Below are positions 1 through 13,262 of a stretch of 64,000 bases of DNA, piece by piece; position 1 is the first letter of the stretch, and each line of letters opens with the position of its first letter. Source of the DNA: Juglans regia (lineage: Eukaryota; Streptophyta; Magnoliopsida; Fagales; Juglandaceae); assembly GCF_001411555.2 (NCBI RefSeq), contig NC_049907.1, positions 32,191,734 through 32,255,733 on the forward strand. Direction: 5' to 3'. The position numbers were made by a program, and so were the translations under genes. The notes beneath the pieces were generated by a model. The model was not told the DNA's origin. It ran no database searches and worked only from the letters and a program-made list of their open reading frames with translations.

Positions 1-762
1 GAGTTATAAAGTGTTCAAGTGAGTGAGTTTTAAAGACAAAAATACCAATATTGGGTAGAAATAGCAAATACCAGAGTGACATGTAATTGATCACCAAATT
101 ATAAAAATAAAATGATGAAAATAAAGAAAGAAAAAAAAATGAAAAGGGAAAAGAAAAAGAGGCATTATTTGATGATTTGAAAGGTTGAAGAGTATATCAA
201 GTGAGAAGTGTGGTCTACTGAGATATTTAATAAGATTCCCTTTGTATGTACTTGGAAGTTTTTGAATCAGTTTTCAATTTTTTTTTTCATATAGCCCCGA
301 ACCTAAGCCACGTTACAACCTTTTGTATTGACTGTTCTAATCCTAAGTAAGCTTTTGGAAAGAATGGTTGAATTCTCATTTGTTAGTATTCCTATCATAA
401 GATCAATGCTTGCTTATTCATAATTACCTAAATCTCTATGTAATTGTGTACACACCATTTGTCAACTCCATAGAGAGAGCCCTTTCACGAAACACAAGTA
501 TACATGTGAGTTATGGAGTTGAACCTTTTGCTTGATGTTGCATGTATCAATGTTAGTGGTAAGATGATTATAGCTTGGAGAACATACACACACTGTGAAT
601 TGCTATAAGTGGATTGATCTTGATGGGTTATTGGATTCCTTAGTTTGTTTTTTATATGTGAATTTGGAAAATGTGAATTAGTGGCCTATTTTAATGATTC
701 TCATCTCTTTCATCTCTTTAGCATAGAAATTGCTAGGGACTAGCAATAAGCAAGTTGAGGGG
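1..762 (+). mobile_element. 3' internal end of a Ty3-type LTR element
   Basis: This is non-coding, AT-rich sequence leading to a purine-rich run (752-762, AAGTTGAGGGG) immediately before an LTR-like TGTGATGAG start. That order, polypurine tract then LTR, is how the 3' end of an LTR retrotransposon looks. No pol domain is visible, so the coding part lies left of the window or is lost. The phrase just before the tract (tagcaataagcaag) resembles Tat/Athila-type Ty3 elements; this is from memory of the style, not from a search. Confidence 0.5.
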
Positions 763-2013
763 TGTGATGAGTGTACGAAAGTGCACTCTAAATATCCTAT
801 TACTGGACTAAAATGCTAAAATGTTAATAAAAATCATTGGAATTAATGTGTATTCTTGAATTGAGTTTCTATTTACTTTGGGATACTCCTAAGCATATTT
901 TTATGTTTAATTTCAGAGTCTATAAAAGAGCAAGTCCAAACTCATTCAAATTCAAAAGACTTTCAAGTGGGCAAGACGTTGAAACAACCTAAGAACTTTC
1001 AACGAGTATAGGACTCTTCAAATAAGGATAATGATGGGGTTTGTGAGTAATTCGGATCAGACTCCAAAATGCGCTAGGAGACAGAATTGACATACTTTAT
1101 TATTTTAATCATAAGTTGAGTCCTAAAATTTAGGCGATTTTGTGTGGGGGAATATGAAGACATTAAGGTTTCTTTCCTACCCTATTTAAGTACATCATTA
1201 GCTCGAAATTAGAGAGCGGAGAAGAGGGGAGACGGCTCAGTTTGAATGAGGAAGATCTGAAATTAATTTTCATGGCCACCGTTTGCTTTATTTTTCTCTT
1301 GAGATTTTTGTTGTCCATTATATTTATGGGTAACTAAATTCTTAAGTAGGGCTAGGAATGAACTTGCACATTAGATGGTATTTTTAGTTTATTCTTGATT
1401 TATGTATTTGATTTTCAACTACTAAAACTCTTTTGTTTTATTATTCTCAATTCATCATTAATGTTTTCTTCTCTAAATAATTATAGAATTTATTCTGTTC
1501 ATGGATTCAGTTATACTTTTTCTATTGAATGGATTGACTCTTTGATTATGTTTGGATCAATATCACTTCTTAATTCTTTGCTGCAATATCGCTTCTTGAG
1601 TATATTGTCGTCGTTGAATTTTCTCAATAGTGATAATAATTTACGTATTTTAAAAGTGGTAAATGATTTTTCAAATTTGGTTTGATTTTGGTTTATAAAT
1701 CTATACATTCCGAATGGGAATATTAGGAATTGAGTTCCCAATTGAGTTATTCAATGAATTAAGAATAATTAAAATATCATATTGTACAATGGATTCCCGA
1801 CGCTTTATTATTTGTCAAACTTGAGTACTTTTTCATTTAGTCACTTTGTTTCACTTTAATTTGCATTTAAAATTAATCTTTGTTTTCCCATTAATAATTT
1901 AATTTCTTTTTTTAGTTTCTTTGTTTTTTCTACAATTCTTTTAATGTCTCTCTGTAAAATCGACACCTCAAAGCTGTACTACAACTACCGCATTATTCTT
2001 TGGGCGTAATCAA
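763..2013 (+). mobile_element. LTR of a Ty3-type (Tat/Athila-like) element
   Basis: The LTR starts with TGTGATGAG right after the polypurine tract and has a TATA box (TATAAAAG, 921-928). It ends near 2013 after a 'gggcgtaatcaag' phrase, where similarity to a different reverse LTR begins. The right end is therefore set by that neighbour and a clean CA terminus was not found. Small ORFs inside it (for example 1395-1685) have no recognisable domain and look like chance reading frames in AT-rich DNA. Confidence 0.45.
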
Positions 2014-5000
2014 GTGTCATAACATTTGATTTCGCTCCGGCATTCTTTAAAATGAACCCATTCAGAGCCCGTTGATTGATCTTCGTCAACTTAGGGGTTA
2101 CCACTCTATTTTTACTCACTCCAGAGTGAACAAAGAAGTTCCACTAGGATAATTCTCCATCCTAGCCTTTGAGATCGTGACAAAATTTATTTTCATGCAA
2201 TACTTGAAAAATGTATTTCATGACATAGGCATATGTAGCAAGTTTTCATGTGAAAAATGACATTTATATGTAATATGCTAAATATGGTGAAAATATCACA
2301 TGTCATGTAAACAAGTAATCAAATTCTCAATGATGTATCATATGATATTTCATGCTCAAAATAACATTTATAATATGAATATGACGTTTAGACAAGAATC
2401 ATAAATAAATTATCTAAGAGTAAGTTAGAAAGCTAACTTACAAACTTCCCGAGTTTGGAAATATCGTTGCGGCTGAAATCAACTTCATACTAAGTTAGGA
2501 TTTGTACTACTGCGGAAGACGTTCATAATCAAAAGGTTTCAAAAATAGATATTTATAAAACTACCCCTAAACTCTCAAAAATTGCCACTAAGGCCTTAAT
2601 TTTTCACTATTTGCAAGCAAATCTCAAATTTAACCAAACTTCATGAACCTCATATTTTTCATATTCTAAAACCATCCATCCCTTAGAATTGTAAAATTTA
2701 AAGTGGAACTAGCTCAAACATACACAACCCGTGGCATGCATTTTAGTTGACGCTTAAGTGTACTTTCAACTATTGATCCCTATGAATGTATGCATACACA
2801 ATTTTCTTAAATCACAAATAACCACTATAGTCCTTAATGACATGATAAAGGCTAAATCTTAGGTGAGAAAGTTCATCCCAATATTTAATCAAGGCTATAA
2901 GCCTTAATCTTCATTAATCCTTCATCTATCAAGCTTAGTGTTTCTAATGTAAATCATAAAGGCATGCTTTCAAAACTCTGCCAAAACATGTATTTTTGTT
3001 CTTATCCCAACCAGAAGGTTTTCTAAATGCTTAATCATCAAGCCTAGGTGGAATAAATTAAACTTCATGCCTTAATTACAAACTTACTTAAAATCCATGC
3101 ATGTTTTGATGATCAACACAAGATAGAATTCAAAACCTATCATAGCATGCTTCTAATCAAAAATCAAAACTTCCATATCAATCTAATACATTAAAAAATC
3201 ATATTAAAATATGCTAAGACATGCCATAGCTGAAATTTTCACTTAAGACAATTTAAACACTTAATACATCCTTAATGAACTCTGTTTTGAATTAAGCATG
3301 GTAACATTTTCTGAACTCAATCAAAATTCACTCCAACACTTGAAAACAAGACTTGACATGTGAACTAAGATCTAGGGCAAGAAAACTTACAATTTTCGTG
3401 GCTCTTAAAACTCCCAAAACAAGAACTTTCAAGAACTTCACTTGGTTTCACTCTATTGCTCACTAAGGGGGAGAAATGCTCTCAAGGCTCAAGAGAAGGC
3501 ATGGAGGTGTGAAGAAATTAGGGGGTGAAGGGGCTTTTTATATGCAGCCAAAGGGGAGGAGACATTGGCCTAAACCCTTGGGATTGGGTGGTGGTATAAG
3601 GTGCTGAAATTTCATATTGCCTTTATCAGCTTGTGTTATCTTGTCAGGGGGAATAGTGGCCTAAAATCACCATGAACTCATCAATTCAGGTGCTACATTG
3701 CTACATTGAGCCTAAAGTAGCTGGTCTGGTCGTGGTGCAGGAAAAAAAAAAAAAAAACAAACAAACAAACAAAAACAAACCATGGGGCTGACAGGTTCAA
3801 GGTGGTTTTCCTTTGACAGATTTGATCAGGGCACTTGACTCATCCCTTTGTCTCTTCTTCAAGGCTGATTTGTGTAGGTGTAAGGTCACTTATTGAAGAC
3901 TTTTTCAGGTGGTAGAAAGTGGAGGATTGGCTTCCATGTGACCATGAAGGTGTAGCTCAAATAAGATGATGCAATGGAAGGTGGTTGCTGGAATGGAGTT
4001 GTGCACAAAAGTTATTCGGTTTTGGTGCCTTCTTTGGATGGAAAAACCTGGTCAAAGACTCATGATAGCCATGAGGGCCTCTTGGGGATTGGGTGTGGTG
4101 GAGATGGCATGAGGTGGTGGCTCAACCATGGCAGATGGTTGGTTGAAACTCAACTAATTCGGTACCCACTCAACTTGTCCTTTGGATGCAATCGGTTTTG
4201 GTTTTGTTTTTGAAACCAAATTTTGTCCAAGGCTTGGTTTGGGTTTAAAGGGATCATATGAGATGTTTAAAGACCATAGTGCCCTTGAGAAAAAGGAACA
4301 AAAAGATTAGGCTTAAGGGCAAAACAGTCCATGCACACAAAGTGCACACATGTGTGCCGATTGGTATAGTTTTGAGGTTTGATATGTCATTTCCTCTAAT
4401 GACATGTGTGGAGGTTTATCTAGGGTCTTAGTATGATCTAAGAGTGATGTAATTGAGTAGTAAAACAAGAAAATTTCAAATAAAAAAGATTAAAAAAGAA
4501 AATTAAGCTTTAAAACATGGTTTAAAGATCACAAATCTTGGGTAAGTTAATTAATGGTTTTAACCAATTTTAAAACTTAATTTGGGTACTTAGGGTATGA
4601 CATGGGTTTAAGGAAACTCATGGTATGGTGTATTGGGATTTCAAATTGAAGAGTGAAATAGAACAAAACAAGGCTTTGGACCTTGTGGGCTTAAAATGGT
4701 CATAAGTGTGGGTTAATGGTCCAATGGCTTATGTTACCTATTCTTAGCCCATCACTTCCTTAGTAAATTAGAGGCCTAAAGTCTTATATCCATTAAGTTG
4801 GACCTAAAGCCTTAGTTCTCTCCTAAGCCTTATACCCAAAAAGCTTGGACCCTTAATAAACCAATCTCTTAGGCCTTCTTAAATCCATAAAAAATTTAAT
4901 CAAAATTGATTAGCCCATTAATGTAGCAATTATCTAATATGCCATGTGTCATTCCCTTATTGGCCTTTTGGCTTCTTATCCTCAAAATTAATAAAGCACT

Positions 5001-5239
5001 AAAAAATTCTTCAAAATAATATTACTAACCAATCAAGTTTCAAAAATTTCATTTTTCCTCAAAAATCAATATTACACTAGAATCTTCTACAAATTCTACT
5101 AAACTCAAAGTATACGATCTTCTTGCCAACTCAAATATCCAAAATTGTTCTTATTCTCAAATAACCCAACTCCTAATTAGCTAGGATTAAGGCTACTAAA
5201 GTCAAGGATTAAGGAGTTTTTAGGCAGGGTGTTGTTACA
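2014..5239 (-). mobile_element. Truncated reverse Ty3 LTR, same family as the solo LTR at 59044-62539
   Basis: From about 2020 the sequence follows the solo LTR at 59934-62539: the 'ttcgctccgg' block, the hairpin block, long AT-rich stretches, the 'cttacaattttcgtgg' region and the terminal 'gttaca'. Its left (U5-end) part is missing. A minus-strand TATA lies near 3535-3542. It ends at 5239 in TTACA, the complement of a TGTAA LTR start. It is longer than the matching part of the solo copy, so it has probably gained insertions. No second LTR or internal domain adjoins it. Confidence 0.6.
2071..2165 (-). other. LTR three-hairpin module (copy in truncated LTR)
   Basis: Read on the minus strand there are three stem-loops in a row. 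The first is a perfect 7-bp stem CTAGGAT/ATCCTAG (2159-2165 with 2144-2150) with an 8-nt loop GGAGAATT. The second is CACTC/GAGTG (2124-2128 with 2102-2106). The third is GTTGA/TCAAC (2086-2090 with 2071-2075). The same order is present in the other LTR families of the window. Confidence 0.6.
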
Positions 5240-5870
5240 CAGGCTCTGTCTCACTATTTGTTGGTGGTTTTAAAAATTTTTTTTTCTACTCTTATTTATT
5301 CATTGTTAGTTGTTTGTTTAGTGAAGTGCTTCTGTGTAGGCTGATGATGAATTTTGTGTTCTCCTGTTCATAGGCACTGAAAAATTCAAGTACGAGGCAT
5401 CACCTAAATCAGTGGGACGCATCATTTGCATTGCTATTGCTGAGAAGGAATTAGAGCTTCTATTACAGGCACGTTGCACTTTATGGTGACCCAAATGATA
5501 AGAATTCCATTTCCATCTTGGATGGTCCAAGGAAAAGACTCCCAGGAATCAGGGAAACTAGAAAAGAAAAGCCTTGGAACCAGATTCCCCAGAGCCCTTT
5601 GAAGATGAAGACTACTTTTCCATGAATGAATCAGATTCTGAAAAAATGGCAGCATAGTTGCTTCCGATGATGAAAAAAGAAACATTGACTGAAAGGCGGG
5701 AGCTCGTAATATTGGATTTGCCATCAATGTTTGAAAAATATATACGAGTCTGATAAATCTAGATCTTGTAAAAGCACATATTGTAGACGTGAAAAGTTTA
5801 TATAAAGTTCCCCATTCTTTTGTCTCTCTTATTAAGAAATCTGAGAGCCTCACTCCATCTTATTTAGTTA
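5240..5870 (+). pseudogene. Possible host-gene remnant, unidentified
   Basis: After the LTR end there is non-repetitive, more GC-balanced sequence. A pyrimidine-rich stretch ends in an AG near 5373, followed by exon-like reading around 5373-5470 and 5475-5640. The short frames do not join into one ORF and no domain was recognised. It could be a broken exon pair of a host gene, or simply unique intergenic DNA. No product is assigned. Confidence 0.2.
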
Positions 5871-6564
5871 CACAGATGATATAAGATGAAAGTTAAAAGT
5901 TAAATAAAATATTATTAAAATATAATTTTTTAATATAATTTTTATTTTAAGATTTGAAAAAATTAAATTATTTTTTTATTTTGCGTAAAAGTGTAAAAAA
6001 ATTGTAATGATTAAATGAGATAAGATGATTTATAAAAATAAACCAGGCAATTAATTGGTAAAGTCTCTTTGCATTTCTTTCTTTATTTATTTTTTAATTT
6101 TTTAATGAATAGAAGTAAGAATTTGTTGAGAGGCATTTTTTACAGAATTTTGTAAAAATGGTCATACTGGAAGAGAATGTTTGAATGTTCATGGGCTTTA
6201 AGAAATAATTAAAAAAAAAAAAAAACACCTAAGATTGCATTCGGCCACCAAGACACTGAAATCGTGGCTTGCGTGGCAGTGGCTCGCAAGCCATCATCGT
6301 AGTGTCTCAAGGTTGACGAGTCAGTCTACAGGTAGCCATTGGCTTCCTTATATGGCAGCCACAGATCCTTTTACATTTGAAAAAACTATTTTTTTTTTAA
6401 AGATCTTGACAATATTTATGTTTTTTTTATCTAGAAAGAGAAGTCTCGAAATTGTTACAAACTCATAAATTTAGATAAATTTCTTTATAGCTAAACATGG
6501 TCTGCGTTTGATATAATTAAGTGGAGTTTCTTGGAGCCAAACATGGTGGCCCATCCTTTTAGGC
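5871..6564. other. AT-rich intergenic stretch
   Basis: No gene, repeat or site could be supported here. The sequence is AT-rich with homopolymer runs. A short frame at 6235-6468 has no recognisable features. Confidence 0.5.
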
Positions 6565-7150
6565 TACGTTTGGATAGTGAAAATATTTGAAAAATATTAA
6601 GAATATTTATAAATAGTTATGAGTAGAGATTGAAGTGAGTTTGTGAGTCTCATTAAGAGTATTTTGAGTTGTTTAGATATATGAAATATGTTGAATTGTT
6701 GACTTTTAGATAAATAATTAAAAAATGTATAGGTCCCATCAATGATTAATTTTTTTTAATGATGATTTTATTTATATATAATAGTGATAAATATTATAGT
6801 GATTTTATTTTTTATTTATATATAATAGTGATAAATATTATAGTGATTTTATTTTATTTTATATATAATAGTGATAAATATTATAATAATTTTATTTTTT
6901 ATTTATATTTAATAGTGATAAATATTATAGTGATTTTATTTTTTATTTATATATAATAGTAATTAATATTATAGTGATTTTATTTTTTATTTATATTTAA
7001 TAGGGATAAATATTATAAAATGTTTGTGAATAGTTATGAGTAGAGATTGAAGTGAGTTTGTGGATCCCATTAAGAGTATTTTAAATTATTTAACATATAA
7101 AATATTTTCATAAATATAAAAATATTTGAAGAATGTTGAAAAGAGTTTGT
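6565..7150. repeat. MITE-like element carrying an internal 44-bp tandem repeat
   Basis: The left part (about 6610-6690) and right part (about 7024-7105) contain the same block ('agttatgagtagagattgaa' and onward), so the element either flanks or was duplicated around the tandem array. The left end begins 'ctacgtttggatagtg' and the right end reads 'gtttgttacccaaag', a pair typical of short plant inverted-repeat elements. The ends match only loosely and no target duplication was identified. Confidence 0.45.
6765..7018. repeat. Tandem repeat, 44-bp unit, about six copies
   Basis: Six consecutive units share the core 'aatagtgataaatattata' preceded by 'gattttatttttta'. Spacing is about 44 bp, with small differences such as tatata versus tattta. 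The only ORF across it (6759-6956) is a repeat translation, not a gene. Confidence 0.8.
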
Positions 7151-8842
7151 TACCCAAAGGTAACCATAATATTATTAAGAGAATACTCTTATAGCCAAAC
7201 AAAGACAAAAGTGTAATGTTAAAGTTGCCTTGTACGAATAGAAGCATGTCCTTTTCACCATGTCAACTTCAGATTGGAAGTGCAAGTAAAACAGAACTCG
7301 TTCCCAAAAGTAGCATCTGTATTATTACAAGAGGAATGCCACTTCTACGTCTTAAAATAGACAAATTTTATATAATTATTTTATAAAATAAATTTTATTA
7401 ATAAAAAATATTATATTTTTTTTAGGTGAGTTTTATTTTTTAATAAATATTTATATGAGATTTATCTATTTAAAATTTATACAAATAATTTCTCTTATCA
7501 ATAATGGGTAAGTCATGAAGTGAATTACTTTTTTCGTTTCTTCTTGACAAAGCATAAAGTCACATTGTACGTTAACATTAACATGTTGTCTTATTTGAGA
7601 TTGTCTTGCTTTCCTTGTATGTTGCAACTCCCTCTCTGTGACCCAAGATTCCGAGTAACATCGTGCCTCAAACTTATAAACTTGGATTTGGAATTAAATC
7701 GAGAGGTTTAAAATTTCTTGAGTCCAAATCTCTTGGTTTTTAAATTTTTTATTTTAATGAATTCTAAAAATGAAGGGATTTGAAATTGATTGTAACTTAT
7801 TTGTTAGAATGAATTGAAATTCCTTTTTAATAAATAAAACCTCAAATCCAATTCCTATCCGTATTTTATGTTCCGGTATAAATAGGCTTTATGGTTGGTG
7901 ATGAATGAACGCATTTGCATAGTGAGCGAGAAAGGAATAGTTGGTGACTAAAGGCCATGGTCACTTGGGATTCACGTGAACGATGGCGACTAAGGAATAA
8001 AACTACATCAAACATAGCATATGGGTTCAGGGATAAAGTCAAATACTTGTATCTTTCTAATATTGTGGGATTAATTCATAGAGATAAATTCTAGAAAGAC
8101 ATAATTAGCATGGAAACACAATTAACCATATCTCGACGAGATACGAATTAGAGATAAGTTCGAGCGAGAAACCCACACCAGATGGATGCTATCAACAACC
8201 GAGGTGCACCCTAAAAGGTAACATACAAAATTGGGCACTAAGAATCGTGTTTCTAAAGTGGTGGTTTTCCATAGTATAATATCCCAATTCTTATAAATAG
8301 CTTACCAGGTACGTACTAAAATTTTATTGATTCATTAATCATTGTAAAATGTTAATTGCTCTCTAACTTAAGCATCAGAGGCATCTCCATTGGGTTCTTT
8401 GAATTTTCCTTTCTAGTTGCAAGTCATTAGGGCACGCTGCAAGCATAACTGGAAATTACATTAGCATTCCCAATTAGAGATTTAGATTTTATAGGACCAA
8501 ACCTAAATTCTCCCATCCAAATCTTCTATACAAACGTAACATAAAAAGAATTTGCCTAAATATTTGATCTTTCTCACCTTTAGATTTTTGTAAAGAAATT
8601 AATCAGCATTGAACCCCAAAAAACTACTAATGCTATTTAATTTCTAGATTGCCTCTGATCAATATTAAGACTGTTTATCCGGGCTGGGTTTTTTCTTAGC
8701 CCGGTCCAGAAACTAGATAACCAGGTTTTGGTTATGATTTTTGGCTCGGATTTGATTTGGGCCTGAACCCGCATTGTAAAACCTGGACCTACTCGGTCTG
8801 GGTATGAAACCCAGGTTCTAGATTTAAAATATGGTATCCGGA

Positions 8843-8844
<2 letters not shown>
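7151..8844. other. Intergenic DNA, no supported feature
   Basis: AT-rich sequence with no coding signal and no clear LTR ends. A stretch near 7325-7500 has the inverted, AT-rich style of other small elements here, but its ends could not be fixed. Confidence 0.5.

Positions 8845-8881
<37 letters not shown>
8845..8881. repeat. (TA)n microsatellite
   Basis: An uninterrupted TA dinucleotide run of about 18 units. Confidence 0.95.
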
Positions 8882-8886
<5 letters not shown>

Positions 8887-8948
8887 TCATTTAAACTCTC
8901 CACTCATGCATGATCTTCCCCCCCTAGGCAATTTCTTTCTCTACTCAG

Positions 8949-8950
<2 letters not shown>

Positions 8951-8989
<39 letters not shown>
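8951..8989. repeat. (CT)n microsatellite
   Basis: An uninterrupted CT run of about 19 units. The 8990-9600 stretch that follows is pyrimidine-rich and non-coding, with no other feature seen. Confidence 0.95.
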
Positions 8990-8991
<2 letters not shown>

Positions 8992-9628
8992 GTGAAACCA
9001 TGAAACCCTAACTGCCATGTCTCTTTTTTTCAAGTTTCGGCTGCCGTCTCTCTCTCACTGTCATGTCTGTCTTGCTGGTGATCTTTTTGTAAGTCTCTCT
9101 TCTCCTGATCTGTGAAAAATGAATGTAAACCTGGTGGTCTGTGGGCATGTAGAAAAGGATTGGTAGTGCTCATACTTGAATAGATATTATATTTTGCTCG
9201 ATCTGCTCTTTTTTTTAAAATATGGGTTTTTTTTTTAAAAAAATCTTTTAAGGGCTTTTGCCTTTCGAAGCTAGCATTTTGTGGTAAAAGTTTTTAACCG
9301 GTAAAATTTGGCTATTTGGAATGCTCTGTAATGAAACCTTCATCTTCGGTGTGTGCTATTTTTTATTTTTTTTGAATCATCAAATTCCTTGAGATGAAAA
9401 TTTGGATAGATCTGGTGATTCGGTGAACTTGATCTCTTCTTTGTGCTTGGAAATTATCAAATGGGATTTTTCTTGCTTTGAATTTGCAAGATATTATTTT
9501 ATCGCAAAATGCATTCACTGGAGGCTTGCTTTTCTTTAATATTTTGTTTGTGGTTTTACATTTGCAATTTTCTTCTACATTGACTCAGCTAGTTTGAGCT
9601 TTGCAGACAAATGTGATATACTACAGAG

Positions 9629-10150
9629 GTAGGGGTGTAAGGAGTTCGGTTCGGACTGGAAAAATCAACCGGACTTAACCATTCGGTTTGGACCAAACCG
9701 AACCGAACTCCAGACTTGTTGATCTCGATCCCATAAATTGTGGATCGAAAAAATTTGATCGGGTCCCGGGGTCTATAAATTTTAGACCAGATCAAACCGG
9801 ATTGGATCGGACTAGACCAAACTCCTATATATATTTTTTAAATATTTTTAATAATTTAATATATTATTTTTATATAGTAATTATATAAGTTAATAATGTA
9901 ATTTTTATCTAATTTATTATCATTGACCATATAAAATATTTTTTTAATGAGTTAGTTACATGATCCACATTAATAATTCACTTAATTTTAATTTCGTGAT
10001 TTAAATAATTTTTTTATTAGTTTATTTGAAAAACATAAAAAATAATTGGTCCAGACCGATAGCTACCGGTCTGATCCAATCCCTATGAATGTTCGATCCG
10101 ATCCGGTCCGGAAAAAATTATGGACTGAAAATTTCAGTCCATCACCCTTG
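9629..10150. mobile_element. Probable non-autonomous hAT-like element
   Basis: The left end 'aggggtgtaaggagttcgg' and the right end 'cagtccatcaccctt' form a loose terminal inverted repeat. Both ends carry the 'ccggaccggttcgg' style typical of short hAT-like plant elements, around an AT-rich middle. An 8-bp target duplication was looked for and not found, so the exact ends are uncertain. The overlapping frames at 9589-9888 are shadows of this sequence. Confidence 0.4.
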
Positions 10151-10249
10151 AGACCGGACTTGATCAAATTTTCCCTCAGAAAAGTTTTGGGTTTTCAAGA
10201 AATAATTGAGAAAAGGCGAGAGATTCCAGGATTATGCTTTTCAACATTA

Positions 10250-10515
10250 TATTGTAAAATCTGTAAATGCCCGCATATTGCTAGGCTTGTGTATTGCCAT
10301 ATATATAAACTTTATAGATTACAATATACAATTAACGAAAGAATGAACAACTAAGGAATATACACCTGAAATGGAAACTAATGTAAACTAACATAAATAC
10401 AATTGAGAGAGAATATGGGAGGGAATAAAGGAAATATATCCAGCCATTTAGTGCACTGCATCATGTAGAGCTTGAACGCGTGAATATGGGATGTTATCCC
10501 TATCATTCCCCCTTA
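10250..10515 (-). mobile_element. Possible copia-type 3' LTR remnant with polypurine tract
   Basis: On the minus strand a purine run (about 10505-10515, CTTAAGGGGGAA) precedes an LTR-like sequence. This resembles the 3' end layout of the well-supported copia element at 20190. No matching second LTR was found, so this is a weak call. Confidence 0.3.
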
Positions 10516-12838
10516 AGTTCAAGTTGGTACTAGACCGATGCAGAGCTTGTCTCGATTGTGTATGAACTGGGGACTACAATCACTAAAACAACCTCAATTT
10601 GAGTTAATATATGTGTGTTGTGTTTTTGGGGCTATATTAATTGTCTATTTTGTTTGTATTTTTTTTTAGTTCTTAAATCATGAATTGTGAAGGTACAAGC
10701 ACTCCGACATCCACATCTGCATCTTGCCCAGAAGGACCAGTACCACAACAGCCTATCAAGGCTCCCATAATCGAAGAGTCTAATGAACCATTAGACTCTT
10801 TGTTATATTTCCTGAGGTTTGAGGTGCATTTGTGAAACTGTTTGTTTCATCATTTTTGTTAAATAAACAAATAGAACTTGTTTTGACTATTCCATGCTTA
10901 GTTTCTGTTTTATTAGTCAATTATATGTCATTGACTTACTTGACAATTCTTGTGCATGTGTTGGAAAACATGTTAAAGTTTTTTGTTTATTTAAAACATC
11001 TTTTTATTTATTTAAAATATCAATACAATGCAAGCTCTCAAAATATAATCTATGATCAGGTCTCGATTAGAAACAAACTACATCTAGATTACTTTCTTGA
11101 TAATGGAATCTCCATTCTCCACCTTGTGAATGAAACACATCCTACCTTAAAGATGCCACCAACTTTCATAAAAGGGTTGTTGATACAAATAAATCTATAT
11201 TTATATGATTTAATTCAAAAATATCATTTCTATCATGTACATAGGGTAGACACGGGTGTATGATTCCTGGAGCTTTTAAAAGTTCTACCATGTTACACCT
11301 CTCTCTGAGAGTTCTCAAGAGAGCATATTGTATTATTTAAAATATCAATAGAATGCAAGCTCTCAAAATGCAATAACCCAGAATTTAGGAAGTTCAACCA
11401 ACAAAGCCACGGGTTCCACGTGATTAAACATGAATTACGAACTATAAAGTTGTCCATAAAGTGATTTGCTTTCTTTTTAGTTACACTTTAAGTGTATACT
11501 AATTAAGCTTGAGTATGCAGGGTATCATTGTTTTTGCATCAGTAATGGAAACTCTTAGGATTACAAACATTGCTCAAATCTGCTTGATAGTTGGTATGCA
11601 GAGTATCATCATTTAAATGATCTTTCCCTTTTCTCTTGATAGCTGTTTGGAAAGTTATTGTTGTTTTTAGTTGGTAATCTTATCATCCTTTTTTTAGGCA
11701 CAACTTGGAAGTTGGAAGGCACTTGGAACATTTAATTTATTTTCATTCATTTGCTGGGAACATTTGTTGTTGTTGTTATTATTGGGAACATTTAATTTGG
11801 TTGGCACAAAAAATTTGTTTTGTTGTTGTTGGGTTTTTTCATTTTCATAATGAGAACTTAGAAAATTTTTATTGTAGTAGTTGGAAGGAAATATTATTAT
11901 GATAGATGATGGATGTGGATGATAGGTGTGGAGGGTTTTAATTTTTTTCTAATTTTTCGAAGCATTTTAGTATGTTACTTGTTTATATTTAGTTTTATTT
12001 TTTGTTATGTTTCTAGTAAAATTAAAGTTAAAGTAAATTATTTAGTTTAGATGGTAATTTAAAAAACAAAACATAAAATTTGAAAGTCCATACAGAAGTA
12101 TTTTTTAAAAAGTAGGTCAAATATGAAGTTAAAAAACAGTACAAAAAAAAAAGTTCCAAAAACACCTAAAATCCGACTTTGCTCCGATAAATCAGAATCG
12201 GAATCGAAGATGAGGATGTACATCTCGGAGTCAGAGTCGGAGGTTAGATTCAACCTCCAAAAAAGTCAAAATCGGAATTGAAAGTAGGGCATACCAACTC
12301 TAACTTAGTCAGTGCCCAGCCATGCCACTTGGTAGGGTGGATTGCAAGTGCGACCCCATGATCCTTCATTGGGTGCTCAACTATCACCCACTTCACAAGG
12401 GGTGGACGACAACAACACCCTACGAGCTCGTTTTGAAACAAACGATGATCTAGTCTAGGATAGTCATTTGCGAACCATCCAATGAGTGTTTGCGAGGTCT
12501 GTGAGCCACCCTACAAACTCTTTACAAGATGATTCATGGTTCACCTTGTAGGGGCGGCTTACGATGCTACTCATCCCCTTCCATCCACAATCCAACTGAG
12601 GACAAATATCTTTTTTATTTATTTATTTTTTGTTTTAAGATTTGGGGCACATTGCATCATCGATGATGTGTAATGAGTAATACTAGATACGGTCTGTCAT
12701 TACAAAATTAATATTTTCGTGTGAATTCTATATTTACTCATTTTTTAAAAGAAATACACAGAACTTGCACATTCTATAATTGTAAATATAATTTCTCATT
12801 TAGTAAAAGTCCCTCAGTTTAAAGATGAAAAAGACTAA
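10516..12838. other. Intergenic DNA with a 35-bp direct repeat
   Basis: No gene is supported. A serine/threonine/proline-rich open stretch at 10681-10815 follows a pyrimidine-rich 'tttttttagttc' and could be a transposase N-terminal remnant, but it stops early. A block of about 35 bp (11013-11048) recurs at 11335-11371 with one or two changes (shared core aatgcaagctctcaaaat). The minus-strand frames at 12059-12441 have no recognisable domain. Confidence 0.4.
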
Positions 12839-13262
12839 AGCTTGGTTTGGTTACACGATAATCTCATATGTACCGTACGCTAGTTTTTCCTATCCGAACA
12901 CACTATATTTTATCTCTAAATTTTGAAACATCCACTTAAATAAACAGTAATGAACAGTAATAAATAATGAATATTGACAGTGAACAGTACAAAATTGACA
13001 TGAACAGTAAAGGAACAATGCATGAACAGTAAAAAATTGATAATGAACTGTGTGTGAACAGTGCACTTTTCGGCTATCTAATTAATAGTAGGACCCATAC
13101 ATTTTTCAAATCTCAAAAATTTAAAACTATCTCATCTGATCTCACTATCTAAACACATTTTTTTTACAAATGATTTCATCTCATTTTAATTTAAAAATTT
13201 TACTACTATTTAAAATATTTCATCTCATCTTATCTAAACTGTGTAACCCAACGTGTCTTAAC
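12839..13262. mobile_element. MITE with 'tgaacagtaa' internal repeats
   Basis: The ends 'ttggtttggttacac' and 'ctgtgtaacccaac' form an imperfect terminal inverted repeat. Inside, between about 12940 and 13070, the motif TGAACAGTAA recurs at least five times. The right half is 'catctcat'-rich, a style common in small elements of walnut-family genomes (remembered, not searched). It has no coding capacity. Confidence 0.55.

Noticed and set aside
5318..5853. Overlapping minus-strand ORFs
   Set aside because: No recognisable domain, and the plus strand has better intron/exon-like boundaries. Treated only as a possible remnant.
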